A DNA stretch of 64,000 bases from DAIDJD01 sp035485275 (lineage in GTDB: Bacteria > Oederibacteriota > JAJYGY01 > DAIDJD01), in NCBI GenBank assembly GCA_035485275.1, contig DATHOE010000009.1, forward strand, positions 56,988 to 120,987, read 5' to 3'. A program made the position numbers and the translations under genes. Positions 44,078-52,667 of this stretch are shown piece by piece. How positions within the stretch are numbered: the first letter of the stretch is position 1; every line of letters begins with the position of its first letter. A model generated the notes under the pieces. It had not been told where the DNA came from. It ran no database searches and saw nothing but the letters and a program-made list of their open reading frames with translations.

Positions 44078-45401
44078 GGCGCGCGGCCTGAAGGTGGCCG
44101 TGGTCGGAGGCGGACTGGGCGGACTGGTGGGCGCCCTGGAGCTCGCCAAACGGGGGCACCGGGTGACGGTGTTCGAGAAGTATCCGGTATTCGGGGGCCT
44201 GGCCTCGGCCTTCGCCCTGCGCGGGACCCATCTGGAGCGCTTCTACCACCATATCTTCGCCACGGACCTGGACCTGCTGGACCTGGTCGACGAACTGAAG
44301 CTGCAAGACTCCCTGGTGTGGAACAAGGAGAACAACGCCAACTGGAGGGCCGGCCGCACCGCGGGCATCAGCCCGGCCTGGAAGCTCCTTTTTTGGGGGG
44401 AACTTTCCCTGCCGGGCCGTTTCAAGCTGGCCTTTTGGAGCAAGTGGATCAGCATGCAGAAGGACTGGCGGCCCTACGACGGGGTCACCGCCCGCGACTG
44501 GATCCTGGCCCACATGGGCGAGGAGGTCTGGGCGGTCATGTGGGAGCCCCTCTTCCGCTCGAAATTCGGCGCCTACGCCGAGCAGGTGTCCATGACCTGG
44601 CTGTACGGGCGCCTCAGCGCCCGCTTCGGCCCGTCCAAAAAAGGGGCCCCCGCCGGCAAGCTCGGCTACATCATGGGCTCGACCCAGGTGGTGGTGGACG
44701 CCCTGCTGGCCCGTTTGAAGGAGGCGGGGGTGGAGCTGCGGCCGTCCCAGGGCGTGACGGCCCTGGCCGGGGACGGCCAAAGGGTGACGGGCGTGGTGAC
44801 CCGCGCGGGCGAGCAGGGCTTCGACGCGGTGCTGTGCACCTGCGCCACGCCCGAGTTCCTCAAGCAGGCCGGCGCGGTCCTGCCCGAGGACCTGCGCAAG
44901 AGCCTGGAGCGTTTCCGCTACTTCGGCTCGGTGGTGGCGGTGCTGGAGCTGCGCGGGTCCGTGACGCCCTTCTACTGGACCAGCGTGCTGGACAGGGACC
45001 AGCCCTTCTTGGCGGTCATCGAGCACACCCGCATGATCGGCCCGGAGAACTACCAGGGGGCCCACCTGCTCTACGCGGCCCGCTACCTGGACACCGCCGA
45101 CCCCTTCTTCCGCGCCCCGGACGCGGAGGTCCTCAAGGAATACTACCTGCACCTCAAGCAGGTGGTGCCGGGCTTCGACCCGGCCCTGGTGGAGAAGGCC
45201 CACGTCATGCGGGCCGACTTCACCCAGCCCATCGTCACCACGGGCTACGGTTCCAGGGTCCCCCCCCACCGCCTGCCGGTGAAGGGCCTCTACCTGGCCA
45301 ACATGACCCAGATCTTCCCCGAGGACCGCGGCATGAGCTATTCCGTGGCCCTGGGGCGCAAAGCCGCCGCGATCATCCAGGAAGACGCGGCGCTCCTTTA
45401 A
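44070..45401 (+). CDS. FAD/NAD(P)-dependent amine-oxidase-fold oxidoreductase
   Basis: A Rossmann dinucleotide motif V-V-G-G-G-L-G-G-L (about 11-19) is followed by F-E-K-x-P-x-F-G-G-L-A-S, the FAD-binding R/G-G motif of the protoporphyrinogen-oxidase/amine-oxidase superfamily. E-R-F-Y-H-H-I-F, L-F-R-S-K-F-G and the C-terminal G-L-Y-L-A-N block recall UDP-galactopyranose mutase-related enzymes in glycan clusters. The 443-aa size fits. The reaction could be sugar isomerisation or oxidation of a lipid carrier; it is not DprE1, which has a different FAD fold. The start overlaps the Pro-rich gene by 8 nt. Confidence 0.75.
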   Translation: MAEARGLKVAVVGGGLGGLVGALELAKRGHRVTVFEKYPVFGGLASAFALRGTHLERFYHHIFATDLDLLDLVDELKLQDSLVWNKENNANWRAGRTAGISPAWKLLFWGELSLPGRFKLAFWSKWISMQKDWRPYDGVTARDWILAHMGEEVWAVMWEPLFRSKFGAYAEQVSMTWLYGRLSARFGPSKKGAPAGKLGYIMGSTQVVVDALLARLKEAGVELRPSQGVTALAGDGQRVTGVVTRAGEQGFDAVLCTCATPEFLKQAGAVLPEDLRKSLERFRYFGSVVAVLELRGSVTPFYWTSVLDRDQPFLAVIEHTRMIGPENYQGAHLLYAARYLDTADPFFRAPDAEVLKEYYLHLKQVVPGFDPALVEKAHVMRADFTQPIVTTGYGSRVPPHRLPVKGLYLANMTQIFPEDRGMSYSVALGRKAAAIIQEDAALL

Positions 45402-45422
45402 GAAAAAAAGGAACTTCAAGCC

Positions 45423-46208
45423 ATGCCCCAGCGTCCAGTGAAGGCGAGCCCTTCCGCGAAAAAGGCCCCCAAGGCCAGGCCCAAGGCGGCGGCCGCCGCG
45501 TCCCGGCCCTCCATCTCGGCGTTTTTCCCGGCCTACAACGAGGAAGCCAACATCGCGGCGCTCTGCCTCAAGACCGCCGCCGTGCTCAAGCGCCTGGCCT
45601 CGGACTGGGAGGTCATCGCGGTCAACGACGGGAGCCGCGACGGGACCGCCCAGGTGGTGGAGGCCCTGCACAAAAAAGAGCGGCGCATCCGCGTGGTGTC
45701 GCATCCGGTCAACCGCGGCTACGGCGCGGCGGTCAAGAGCGGCTTCGCCGCGGCCCGCATGGACTGGATCTTTTTCACCGACGGCGACGGCCAGTTCGAC
45801 GTGAACGAGCTGGAGCGCCTGGCGCCGCTCATGGCCGGCCATGACCTGGTGGTGGGCTACCGCATAAAGCGCGCCGACCCCTTCCAGCGCCTGGCCAACG
45901 CCTGGGCCTGGGGCACCCTGGTGCGCACGCTGTTCGGGCTCAAGGGCGTGCGCGACATAGACTGCGCCTTCAAGATCGTGCGGCGTTCGGTGTTCGAGAA
46001 GTTCAGCCTCGAGACCACGGGCGCCATGATCTCCACCGAGCTGCTGGTGAAGGCCCAGAAGAACGGGTTTCGCGTCGTCGAGATAGGGGTGAGCCACTAT
46101 CCGCGCACCGCCGGCGTGCAGACCGGGGCCAAGCTGGGCGTCATCGCCAGGGCCTTCAAGGAACTGTTCTTTTATTTCATCAAGTGGCAGTCGCGCGGCT
46201 ACCGCTGA
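45423..46208 (+). CDS. GT2 polyprenyl-phosphate sugar synthase-like glycosyltransferase
   Basis: A Lys/Ala/Pro-rich tail of about 30 residues precedes a GT-A domain with F-F-P-A-Y-N-E-E-A-N, N-D69-G-S-R-D-G-T, N-R-G-Y-G-A-A-V-K and T-D120-G-D122-G-Q-F-D. This is the signature of dolichyl-phosphate mannose/glucose synthase relatives. The D-x-D-C-A-F-K motif near residue 180 is also present. AAGGA lies upstream of the ATG. It is the last glycosyltransferase of the run and is followed by a PorV-like protein. Confidence 0.85.
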   Translation: MPQRPVKASPSAKKAPKARPKAAAAASRPSISAFFPAYNEEANIAALCLKTAAVLKRLASDWEVIAVNDGSRDGTAQVVEALHKKERRIRVVSHPVNRGYGAAVKSGFAAARMDWIFFTDGDGQFDVNELERLAPLMAGHDLVVGYRIKRADPFQRLANAWAWGTLVRTLFGLKGVRDIDCAFKIVRRSVFEKFSLETTGAMISTELLVKAQKNGFRVVEIGVSHYPRTAGVQTGAKLGVIARAFKELFFYFIKWQSRGYR

Positions 46209-46234
46209 TCCCGCACCCAGGGGCCCACGCTCCC

Positions 46235-47176
46235 ATGCCCGCCCGCCTCCTATTCCTCCTCCTGTGCCTTCTGCCCGCCGCGGCCCACTGCGACCAGGGG
46301 ACCAGCGGCGACGACTTCTTGAGCACGCGCCCCTCCGCGCGGGCCTCCGCCCTGGGGGGCGCCTTCGTCGCCCTGGGCGACGACCTGTCGGCCCTGTCCT
46401 ACAACCCAGCCGCCCTGGAAAAACTGACCGGACCCTCCCTGGATTTTTTGCAGTTCAGCCAGGTGGCGGACGTCAGCCTTGAGGACATCGCCTACGCCCA
46501 GCCCCTGCACTTCGGCACGCTGGGCGGCGGCATCGTGTACCAGGGCCAGCCCTCCATCGACAACGCCGAGGCCACCGACGCGCCCATCGTGGCCTGGAAC
46601 CTGGCGATCACCGCGGCCTACGCCTTCAGGCTGAACCAGTGGGGCCTGCCCCTGCCGGGCTTCCTGCAAGGCGCCGACGCCGGCCTGGCGGTCAAATACG
46701 TGCAGTCCCACCTCGGCGAGTTCGACGCCTACGACGGCGCGGTGGACCTGGGCGTCCACGTGCCCCTGGACGAGGGCGTGCTGCTGGGCGTTTCGCTCCT
46801 GAACCTGGGGCCGCCCGTCACCTTCATCACCGTGGCGGACCCCCTGCCGGCCACGACCCTGATCGGCCTGAGCCGCGCCTTCCCCCCCTTGTGGAACAAC
46901 CAGGTCAACCTGGCGGCCGACCTCGATTTCCCCTTCCAGGACATCACGCGTTTCCATTTCGGCATGGAGGATTGGATCAACAAAAGCATAGCCCTGCGCC
47001 TGGGCTACCTGGTCGACAGCGCGCAATCGCTCAACGGATGGACTTTGGGTTTCGGGGCGCAGCTCGTGCAGGAGGGGCTGACCTTCCACCTGGATTACGC
47101 GCTTCTTCCTTATTATTTCCAGGGCTTCAGCAGCTTCGAGGCCCAGCAACAGTTCGAACTCGGATTGGTTTTTTAA
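46235..47176 (+). CDS. PorV/PorQ-like outer-membrane protein
   Basis: ATG 46235 gives a signal peptide (P-A-R-L-L-F-L-L-L-C ending A-A-H-C or A-A-A). The mature protein begins with the UPF0164/PorV hallmark S-A-R-A-S-A-L-G-G-A-F-V-A-L-G-D-D and S-Y-N-P-A-A-L. Alternating beta-strands follow to an aromatic C-terminus (L-G-L-V-F), consistent with an outer-membrane barrel of 313 aa. An A-A-H-C sequence at the cleavage site could be a lipobox but is poor. In Bacteroidetes, PorV works with the type IX secretion system; no T9SS genes are visible here. The longer frame starting at 46184 overlaps the GT2 gene and is not preferred. Confidence 0.8.
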   Translation: MPARLLFLLLCLLPAAAHCDQGTSGDDFLSTRPSARASALGGAFVALGDDLSALSYNPAALEKLTGPSLDFLQFSQVADVSLEDIAYAQPLHFGTLGGGIVYQGQPSIDNAEATDAPIVAWNLAITAAYAFRLNQWGLPLPGFLQGADAGLAVKYVQSHLGEFDAYDGAVDLGVHVPLDEGVLLGVSLLNLGPPVTFITVADPLPATTLIGLSRAFPPLWNNQVNLAADLDFPFQDITRFHFGMEDWINKSIALRLGYLVDSAQSLNGWTLGFGAQLVQEGLTFHLDYALLPYYFQGFSSFEAQQQFELGLVF

Positions 47177-47184
47177 CTGAAACT

Positions 47185-48579
47185 TCAGCAGGTCCCCAGC
47201 TTGTCGGGAGCCTCCCGGTGGGCGAGATCCCAGGCCTGCGCGGCCCGTCCGGCCTCCTTCTGCAGGCCGGGCAGGGCCTCCTCGAAACCCCAGGCCGGGT
47301 TGAAATAGCCGAAACGCAAAGCCGGGAATTGCTGCCTTAGTTCGTTGAGCAGGGCCGGAATGCCCAGCGCCTCCCCGGCCTCGATCAGGGCTTCGGGGCC
47401 TCCCAGGGTCTCCACGTACAGCTCCGGATCCAGGTTCAGGTTGCGCCACTGGATCATGTGCAGGCCGGTCTCGCCGACCAGGTCCAGCAGGGCCTCGATT
47501 TCGCGTTCGCGGTCGCTGACCCCGGGGAAGACGAAGTAGTTGATGCTGGCCTTGCGCCCCGCGCCGACCATGGCCTTCAGGCTTTCCTTGAGGTCCTTGA
47601 ACGCGTAGCCGCGGGGATGGTAGTAGGCGCTGTACCAGGCCTCCTGGGCGCTGTTCATGGAGACGCGGATGGCGTCCAGGCCCGCATGGGCCAGTTCGAG
47701 GACTTCCCTGGGCCTGGAGCCGTTGGTGTTGAGGTTGATCACCCCGCGCTTCGTGGCGCTGCGGATGGCCAGGATGGATTCCTTGAGCAGGGGCGCCTGC
47801 AGCAGCGGCTCGCCCTCGCAGCCCTGGCCGAAGCTCGCCACCGGCAGGGAGCTTTTCTCCAGGTGGGCCACGGCCAGGGAGGCGATCTCCTGGGTCGTGG
47901 GCGTGAAGGTGATGCGCTTCTGGGTCGAAGGGAAGCCGGCCTCCGGCTTCTGGAAGCTGAGGCAGCCCACGCAGTCGGCGTTGCACTGCGGCGAGCTCGG
48001 CAGGGGGATCTCGAAGCGGCCGAGAAAATAGTTCTGCGCCGCGGCGCAGCGGTTCACCAGGGCGCAATTGCCCAGGTGGGCCAGCAAGCGGTTTTGGGGG
48101 TCCTGCTTCAGGCGCGCGCTGACCCCTTGTTCGATGTCCGCGTCCGCGAAGATCGGCGGGTCCTGGCGGGGATCCCCGTCCACGCGGATCCCCGCGGCCC
48201 AATAGTGGCCGTCGAGCCAGCCCAGGGCGGCGTAGGCGAAGAGGGGAAGCTTGGGAGCCTTGGGATCGGGCTGGGCATAGGCCGGCAGCAGGGTGGCCGT
48301 ATGGGCGGGCGCCAGAAAAGCCGCGGCCGGCCAGCACTCCTCGCCGTCGGGTCCTTCCTCCAGGGGCACCAAGGCCCCCGTGCCCGGGTCAAAGCCGATG
48401 GCCAGTCGGCTGGGCAGGCAGAACAATTCGCTGCCCGGGGGCAGGGGGATGAACTCCTCGGCCCGGGCTTCCACGATGTCCGCGCCGGAACGGCCGGCCA
48501 CGCGCAGGGTCGGATGCGGCAAAAGACGGCCTTGGACGTCGGAGACGACAAGATAAGGGACTTCTTCGGGTTGCTTCAC
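47185..48579 (-). CDS. Radical SAM protein with uncharacterised N-terminal domain
   Basis: The 464-aa product has the canonical cluster-binding motif C199-x3-C203-x2-C206. A radical SAM barrel follows, including G-Q-G-C-E-G-E-P-L-L (GGE-like motif), N-L-N-T-N-G-S and R-V-S-M-N-S. The first 190 residues form an unusual domain rich in short strands, with C-x(about 10)-C near 175-180. No SPASM domain is seen. The start is GTG 48579 with AAGGAAA upstream. The gene is convergent with the PorV-like gene and stands alone on this strand; its substrate is unknown. The length and N-terminal extension suggest an enzyme of its own subgroup. Confidence 0.82.
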   Translation of the reverse strand: MKQPEEVPYLVVSDVQGRLLPHPTLRVAGRSGADIVEARAEEFIPLPPGSELFCLPSRLAIGFDPGTGALVPLEEGPDGEECWPAAAFLAPAHTATLLPAYAQPDPKAPKLPLFAYAALGWLDGHYWAAGIRVDGDPRQDPPIFADADIEQGVSARLKQDPQNRLLAHLGNCALVNRCAAAQNYFLGRFEIPLPSSPQCNADCVGCLSFQKPEAGFPSTQKRITFTPTTQEIASLAVAHLEKSSLPVASFGQGCEGEPLLQAPLLKESILAIRSATKRGVINLNTNGSRPREVLELAHAGLDAIRVSMNSAQEAWYSAYYHPRGYAFKDLKESLKAMVGAGRKASINYFVFPGVSDREREIEALLDLVGETGLHMIQWRNLNLDPELYVETLGGPEALIEAGEALGIPALLNELRQQFPALRFGYFNPAWGFEEALPGLQKEAGRAAQAWDLAHREAPDKLGTC

Positions 48580-48696
48580 GCAGTTTCCTTGTCAGAAATA
48601 GGGACTGAGAATACATCCTCCAGTGCTGTTTTCCTAGCGCCGGGCTGGAACGAAATTTTGGGGCAGCGCGTCTTTGCATCACAGCCGGGGCTCTGC

Positions 48697-48702
48697 TATA
48701 CT
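48697..48702 (+). promoter_or_regulatory. Candidate -10 element for the secreted T/P/S-repeat protein
   Basis: TATACT lies 58 nt upstream of the ATG at 48761 in a 181-base gap between divergent genes. The only -35 candidate (TTTGCA at 48673-48678, 18-base spacing) is poor, so this site is weakly supported. Confidence 0.3.
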
Positions 48703-48760
48703 CCAAGGCCTTTTCCATGCGGGGCTGGAGCGTCGCGGCATTACGATTGATTTGGACGGT

Positions 48761-49816
48761 ATGACACAATCACCAAGATTCCTTAGACTCGCCGCTTTTG
48801 TCGGGCTGGCCTTGTGCGTCGCCGGAGTTTTGCGGGCCGATACGCCTTCCCCGACCTTCAGCCCCACGCCGACCTTCAGCCCGAGCCCCAGCCCCACCCC
48901 CGGCCCAGGCTCCTATAGCTATACCGTTTTCAACCCGCTTGAGACGGCCCTGCCCACGCCCTTTGTCGTGCCGGGGAACAGGGGCAACAGCCTGCAGATC
49001 GACTATACCTTGGACACCACCTTCGCGCCGGGCAGCACCCTGGCTTTTGATTTCCCGCCCGACCTGTGCGCGGCGGACGGGGATACGCCCAACACCTACA
49101 CGTTTTACGCGGGCCCGGAATTCCAGCCGCAGCTGACCTACACGATCAGCGGCAGCAGCGCCAACGGCTACGCGGTCACCGTGACCACCGCCAGCAACCT
49201 GACCATCAACGCCGGGACCTCCCTGATCTTCACCTACGGCCAGGACAGCGGCGGCGGCTTCACGGTCGCCGGCGGCACCACGCAGACCTCCGAGTCCTTC
49301 ATGGTGTGGGCCAATCCCCAGCCCCAGGCGGCCTTGCCCGGGGCCGGCGGCCTGGTGCCCGCGCCCTCGCCCATCCTGGTTTACACCGCGACCGCCTCGC
49401 CCACGGCCACCCCGATCTTCACGGCCAGCCCGAGCTTCACGGTCAGCCCCACCTTCACGGTCAGCCCCACCTTCACCGTCAGCCCCACCAGCACGCCCTG
49501 CCCCACCAACACCCCGGTCGGGCCGATCCGGGCGAGCCTGGGCTTCTACACCTACCCCAACCCCTTTGACCTGCGCCTCTATCCTTTTGTCACGGTGCGC
49601 TTCCCGCCCACCTCCGAAACCGTCAACATCACGATCTTCAGCCTGGTCGGCAATCCTGTGTGCGAGATCTCCCAAGGGAACATCCAGGCCGCGATGGGGG
49701 TCGCCCAGTGGAACGGCACGGACGACTATGGGCGGATCGTGCCCGGCGGGCTGTACTTCGTGCGCATGAAGACGGCCTCGTCCACGGTGGTGCATAAGAT
49801 GACGGTGTTCCATTGA
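48761..49816 (+). CDS. Secreted protein with Thr/Pro/Ser repeats and FlgD-like C-terminal domain
   Basis: ATG 48761 begins a signal peptide (hydrophobic core A-A-F-V-G-L-A-L-C-V-A-G-V-L, cleavage after R-A-D). Two low-complexity S-P-T-F-type linkers flank a beta-rich domain of about 135 residues. The second linker is encoded by a tandem DNA repeat. The C-terminal 85 residues form a FlgD-like domain with Y-P-N-P-F, I-T-I-F-S-L-V-G-N and G-G-L-Y-F-V-R-M-K motifs. Y-P-N-P-F-type tails are seen in cell-surface proteins of Elusimicrobiota and related phyla. The longer frame starting at 48674 precedes the putative -10 element and is not preferred. Confidence 0.75.
   Translation: MTQSPRFLRLAAFVGLALCVAGVLRADTPSPTFSPTPTFSPSPSPTPGPGSYSYTVFNPLETALPTPFVVPGNRGNSLQIDYTLDTTFAPGSTLAFDFPPDLCAADGDTPNTYTFYAGPEFQPQLTYTISGSSANGYAVTVTTASNLTINAGTSLIFTYGQDSGGGFTVAGGTTQTSESFMVWANPQPQAALPGAGGLVPAPSPILVYTATASPTATPIFTASPSFTVSPTFTVSPTFTVSPTSTPCPTNTPVGPIRASLGFYTYPNPFDLRLYPFVTVRFPPTSETVNITIFSLVGNPVCEISQGNIQAAMGVAQWNGTDDYGRIVPGGLYFVRMKTASSTVVHKMTVFH
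49418..49489 (+). repeat. Four tandem 18-bp units encoding a T/P/S linker
   Basis: Units at 49418, 49436, 49454 and 49472 share the core TTCACGGTCAGCCCCACC (one substitution in the last, three in the first). They encode F-T-V-S-P-T-like hexapeptides in the linker of the secreted protein. Exact period and reading-frame conservation indicate repeat expansion within the gene. Confidence 0.9.
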
Positions 49817-49824
49817 GGCCGCGC

Positions 49825-50751
49825 GTGGACAGATTCCTGGGCGCGGCCTTCGCGCTTGCCCTGCTCGCGGTGCCCGGCTCCGCGGCCGCGGCGGACGGAG
49901 CCGCGGGCACCGCCTTCACGAGCCTGACCCTGCCCCTGGACGCCCGGGCCGTGGGCATGGGCTCGGCCTACACCGCCGTGGCCTCCGGCGCCGATTCCAT
50001 GGAATGGAACCCGGCCGGCATGAACCAGCTCCATTACATCCAGGCCGAGGCCGGGCACCTCTCCTGGGTGCAGGACATCAACGACGAATACGTGAACGTG
50101 GCCCTGCCCATCTACGGCATCGGGGCCTGGGGCCTGGGGGCGACCTACCTCTACACCCAGGACCAGTATTACGACGACGAGGGCAACGCCGGCGGGACCT
50201 TCAACGACTTCGATTTCACGGGCTCCGCGGCCTTCTCCCTGCAGGTCAGCGACGCCATGAACCTGGGGATCGAGTACAAGATCCTGCGCCAGGGCTACGC
50301 CACGCAATTCGACATGGGCTCCTGCTTCGATTTCGGCTGGCAGTGGCGCGACGTGTGGTCAGGCTTCGACCTGGGCGCCGCGGCCCTGAACCTGGGCACG
50401 CCCATGTCCCTGGGCGGGACCTTCAACGCCCTGCCCCTGTCCTTGAAGTTGGGCGCGGCCCAGCACTTTGGGCCCCTGGCCACGCTGGCCCTGGACGAGG
50501 AATACCAGCCCATTGATTCCTTCAATTTCCTCCACGCGGGCCTCGAAGTGGGGACCCAGTTGGGGAGCATGACCCCCATGGCCCGCGTCGGCTACATCCT
50601 GGGGCCGGGCCAGGCGGACGGCGGACTCACGGGCCTGACCGTGGGCCTGGGCCTGGCTTTCGGCGCCTGGCAGGTCGATTACGCATACGCCCCGCAGGGC
50701 GACCTGGGCACGGCCCAGCGCCTGACCCTGACCTGGAACGGCGGCGACTGA
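49825..50751 (+). CDS. PorV/PorQ-like outer-membrane protein
   Basis: The 308-aa product has a signal peptide ending A-A-A-A-D, then the family block L-P-L-D-A-R-A-V-G-M-G-S-A-Y-T-A and E-W-N-P-A-G-M, followed by barrel strands. The GTG at 49825 has GAGG six bases upstream. An in-frame TTG at 49813 overlapping the previous stop would add four residues. It is adjacent to a secreted repeat protein and may serve as its anchor or secretion partner. Confidence 0.8.
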   Translation: MDRFLGAAFALALLAVPGSAAAADGAAGTAFTSLTLPLDARAVGMGSAYTAVASGADSMEWNPAGMNQLHYIQAEAGHLSWVQDINDEYVNVALPIYGIGAWGLGATYLYTQDQYYDDEGNAGGTFNDFDFTGSAAFSLQVSDAMNLGIEYKILRQGYATQFDMGSCFDFGWQWRDVWSGFDLGAAALNLGTPMSLGGTFNALPLSLKLGAAQHFGPLATLALDEEYQPIDSFNFLHAGLEVGTQLGSMTPMARVGYILGPGQADGGLTGLTVGLGLAFGAWQVDYAYAPQGDLGTAQRLTLTWNGGD

Positions 50752-50788
50752 GGTCGGCCGACGCCTTCCTTGATTTTTTTTAGGTTTT

Positions 50789-52159
50789 TTATTTAGGCAC
50801 GCTGAAGCGCGCCCGCAATTCGCGTTTTACGTAGGTAAGGCTCGAATACGCGGCTTCCGCCTGAAAAACCAGAACATAATTCCCGGCCGCGGCGGGTCCG
50901 CCCGCGCCGAGCTCCCCGTTCCACCACAGCGTCTGCGCGCCCTGGCGCTGGAACTGGTGCGTCAGCAGGCCGGCCAGGCGCCGCTGGTCCGGGTCCTCGA
51001 CCCAGGCGTCGACCCAGGCGCCTTCGGACAGGTGGTAGTCGACGCGCATCGAGCCGCCCTTGGCCAGGGTGTCGAGGTGCGAGAAGCGCAGGCCTTCCAC
51101 GTCCGCGCCCACCCACAGGTATTGGGCGCTGTCGCGCTCGACCACGACCACCTGGCCGTAGGGCCGGTTGATGCCGATGCCGCGGGGTTCGTCCAGGGCG
51201 CCGTCGCCGCCGCCGGGGTGGCCCCAATCGGCGATCCACTGGAGATGCTTGTCGAACTTGTGGATCTGGTCGTTGAGGCGGTCCGTCACCCAGACATTGT
51301 CGAAGTAGTCCAAGGCCAGGCTGTCGAAATCCACCCGGGCGCGGCCCAGGGCCCGGGCCGTGGCCTGGCCCAGGAAACGGCCGTCCAGGCCGAATTTTTG
51401 CAGGCGGCCGCCGTCGAGGTCGATCACGAAGAGCGCCGATTCCGGATGCTCGGCGTCGGGCTCCAACGCGTCCACCACCGCGATGGCCCGCGGCCGCAGC
51501 ACCGCGTTGTCGGCGCGGGGGTCCCCGCCGAAGGACTCCAGGAAGCGGCCCTTGCTGTCGAAGGATTGGATGCGGTTGTTGCCCGTGTCCGCCACGTAGA
51601 GCCGCCCCTGGCTGTCCAAAGCCACCCCCCGCGGCGCGAGGAATTGGCCCGGAGCCTGCCCCCGGCTTCCCAGCGTGTGGCCCCAGCGCAGCTCGCCGCC
51701 GCTGAAGCGCAGGAAGACCACCCGGTCGTTGCCCGTGTCCGCGACCGCGACGCTGCCGTCGGGCAGGCAGGCGATGCCGGTGGGGGCGGAGAAGAGGCCG
51801 TCGCCCGAACCCGAGGCCCCGAAGACGGCCAGGCTCAGCATGGTGGGGTTGTAGACGATCTGCCCGGCCCCCCGGTTGACGCCGAAAACCGTGAGCTGCG
51901 AGCTGTCCTCGCCGCCCTCGCGCATGTGGGCGCAGGCCAGGCCGGCGGGGTCATCGAAGCGGGCCCTTCCGCCCAGCATCAGGTCCAGGAGCTGGGGCGT
52001 GCCGCGGTGCAGGCCGAAAAAGGTGTGCCAAAAATCCGGATAAACGAGGCTGGACGGGACCTCGTCGACGCGCGGGAGGGCCGAAACAGCGGCGTTCAGG
52101 GCCAGCAGCGCGGAGCACAGGCCAAAGAGGAGACGGGGACGGCGTGGCATGCCTCGCAT
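50789..52159 (-). CDS. Secreted NHL-repeat protein with FlgD-like C-terminal domain
   Basis: The 456-aa product starts with a hydrophobic signal sequence (L-L-F-G-L-C-S-A-L-L-A-L-N-A-A-V-S-A). At least five NHL repeats follow, with V-A-V-A-D-T-G-N-D-R, L-Y-V-A-D-T-G-N-N-R and V-W-V-T-D-R-L-N cores. A beta-domain with L-W-W-N-G-E-L and A-G-N-Y-V-L-V-F ends the chain and resembles FlgD-type modules. Unlike the four cluster propellers it is soluble after export. The first ATG (52159) is used; a second lies at 52150. It is convergent with the PorV-like gene and divergent from cutA. Confidence 0.78.
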   Translation of the reverse strand: MRGMPRRPRLLFGLCSALLALNAAVSALPRVDEVPSSLVYPDFWHTFFGLHRGTPQLLDLMLGGRARFDDPAGLACAHMREGGEDSSQLTVFGVNRGAGQIVYNPTMLSLAVFGASGSGDGLFSAPTGIACLPDGSVAVADTGNDRVVFLRFSGGELRWGHTLGSRGQAPGQFLAPRGVALDSQGRLYVADTGNNRIQSFDSKGRFLESFGGDPRADNAVLRPRAIAVVDALEPDAEHPESALFVIDLDGGRLQKFGLDGRFLGQATARALGRARVDFDSLALDYFDNVWVTDRLNDQIHKFDKHLQWIADWGHPGGGDGALDEPRGIGINRPYGQVVVVERDSAQYLWVGADVEGLRFSHLDTLAKGGSMRVDYHLSEGAWVDAWVEDPDQRRLAGLLTHQFQRQGAQTLWWNGELGAGGPAAAGNYVLVFQAEAAYSSLTYVKRELRARFSVPK

Positions 52160-52251
52160 GATAGCATCCCCGCCGCGCAGCTTAAACGCCTTGCCGCGGG
52201 CTCCCGGGCCCCGTAAACTGACTTGTTTTCAGCCCGCTTCTTTGGAATTGC

Positions 52252-52647
52252 ATGGCCTTCTGCGTCGTTCTGATCACTGCGCCCGCGGGCGAAAAAGCCG
52301 CGGCTTTGGCGCGGCTGCTGGTGGAGCAAAAGCTGGCCGCCTGCGTCAACCGGGTGCCCGGAGTCGAATCCGTTTATTGGTGGAAGGGTAAGGTCGAAAG
52401 CGGGGCCGAGGAGCTGCTCATCGCCAAGACCGACAAACTGAAGGTCAAAGCCCTGGTCAAGGCCGTCAAGGCCGCGCACCCCTATGAAACGCCCGAGGTC
52501 ATCGCCCTGCGCATCAAGGAGGGCAACCGTGATTACCTGCGCTGGATCGCCGATTCCCTCGGCACCCCGCGCAAGAAGCAGCGCGTCCCGACGGGACTCC
52601 CCAAAAAGCCGCGCGAACCCAAAAAAACGGCGCTTCCACAGCCATAG
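52252..52647 (+). CDS. cutA: CutA-like divalent-cation tolerance protein
   Basis: CutA1 proteins are small trimeric cytoplasmic proteins linked to copper tolerance and are structurally similar to PII signal proteins. The conserved motifs are visible: I-T-A-P-A-G-E at the N-terminus, L-A-A-C-V-N-x-V-P-G-V-E-S-V-Y-W-W-K-G-K, and H-P-Y-E-T-P-E. The C-terminal 25 residues are a basic Lys/Pro extension beyond the usual end. A GGA lies before the ATG. The UDP-xylose synthase-like gene starts within about 20 nt downstream. Confidence 0.93.
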   Translation: MAFCVVLITAPAGEKAAALARLLVEQKLAACVNRVPGVESVYWWKGKVESGAEELLIAKTDKLKVKALVKAVKAAHPYETPEVIALRIKEGNRDYLRWIADSLGTPRKKQRVPTGLPKKPREPKKTALPQP

Positions 52648-52667
52648 ACTTGAGCGAGGGCAAGACC

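Noticed and set aside
49418..49489. Repeat cluster considered as CRISPR
   Set aside because: Units are contiguous with no spacers, and the repeats keep the reading frame of a secreted protein.
50753..50762. GTCGGCCGAC palindrome followed by T-rich DNA between convergent genes
   Set aside because: The stem would be only 3 bp around a 4-base loop, too weak to call a terminator.
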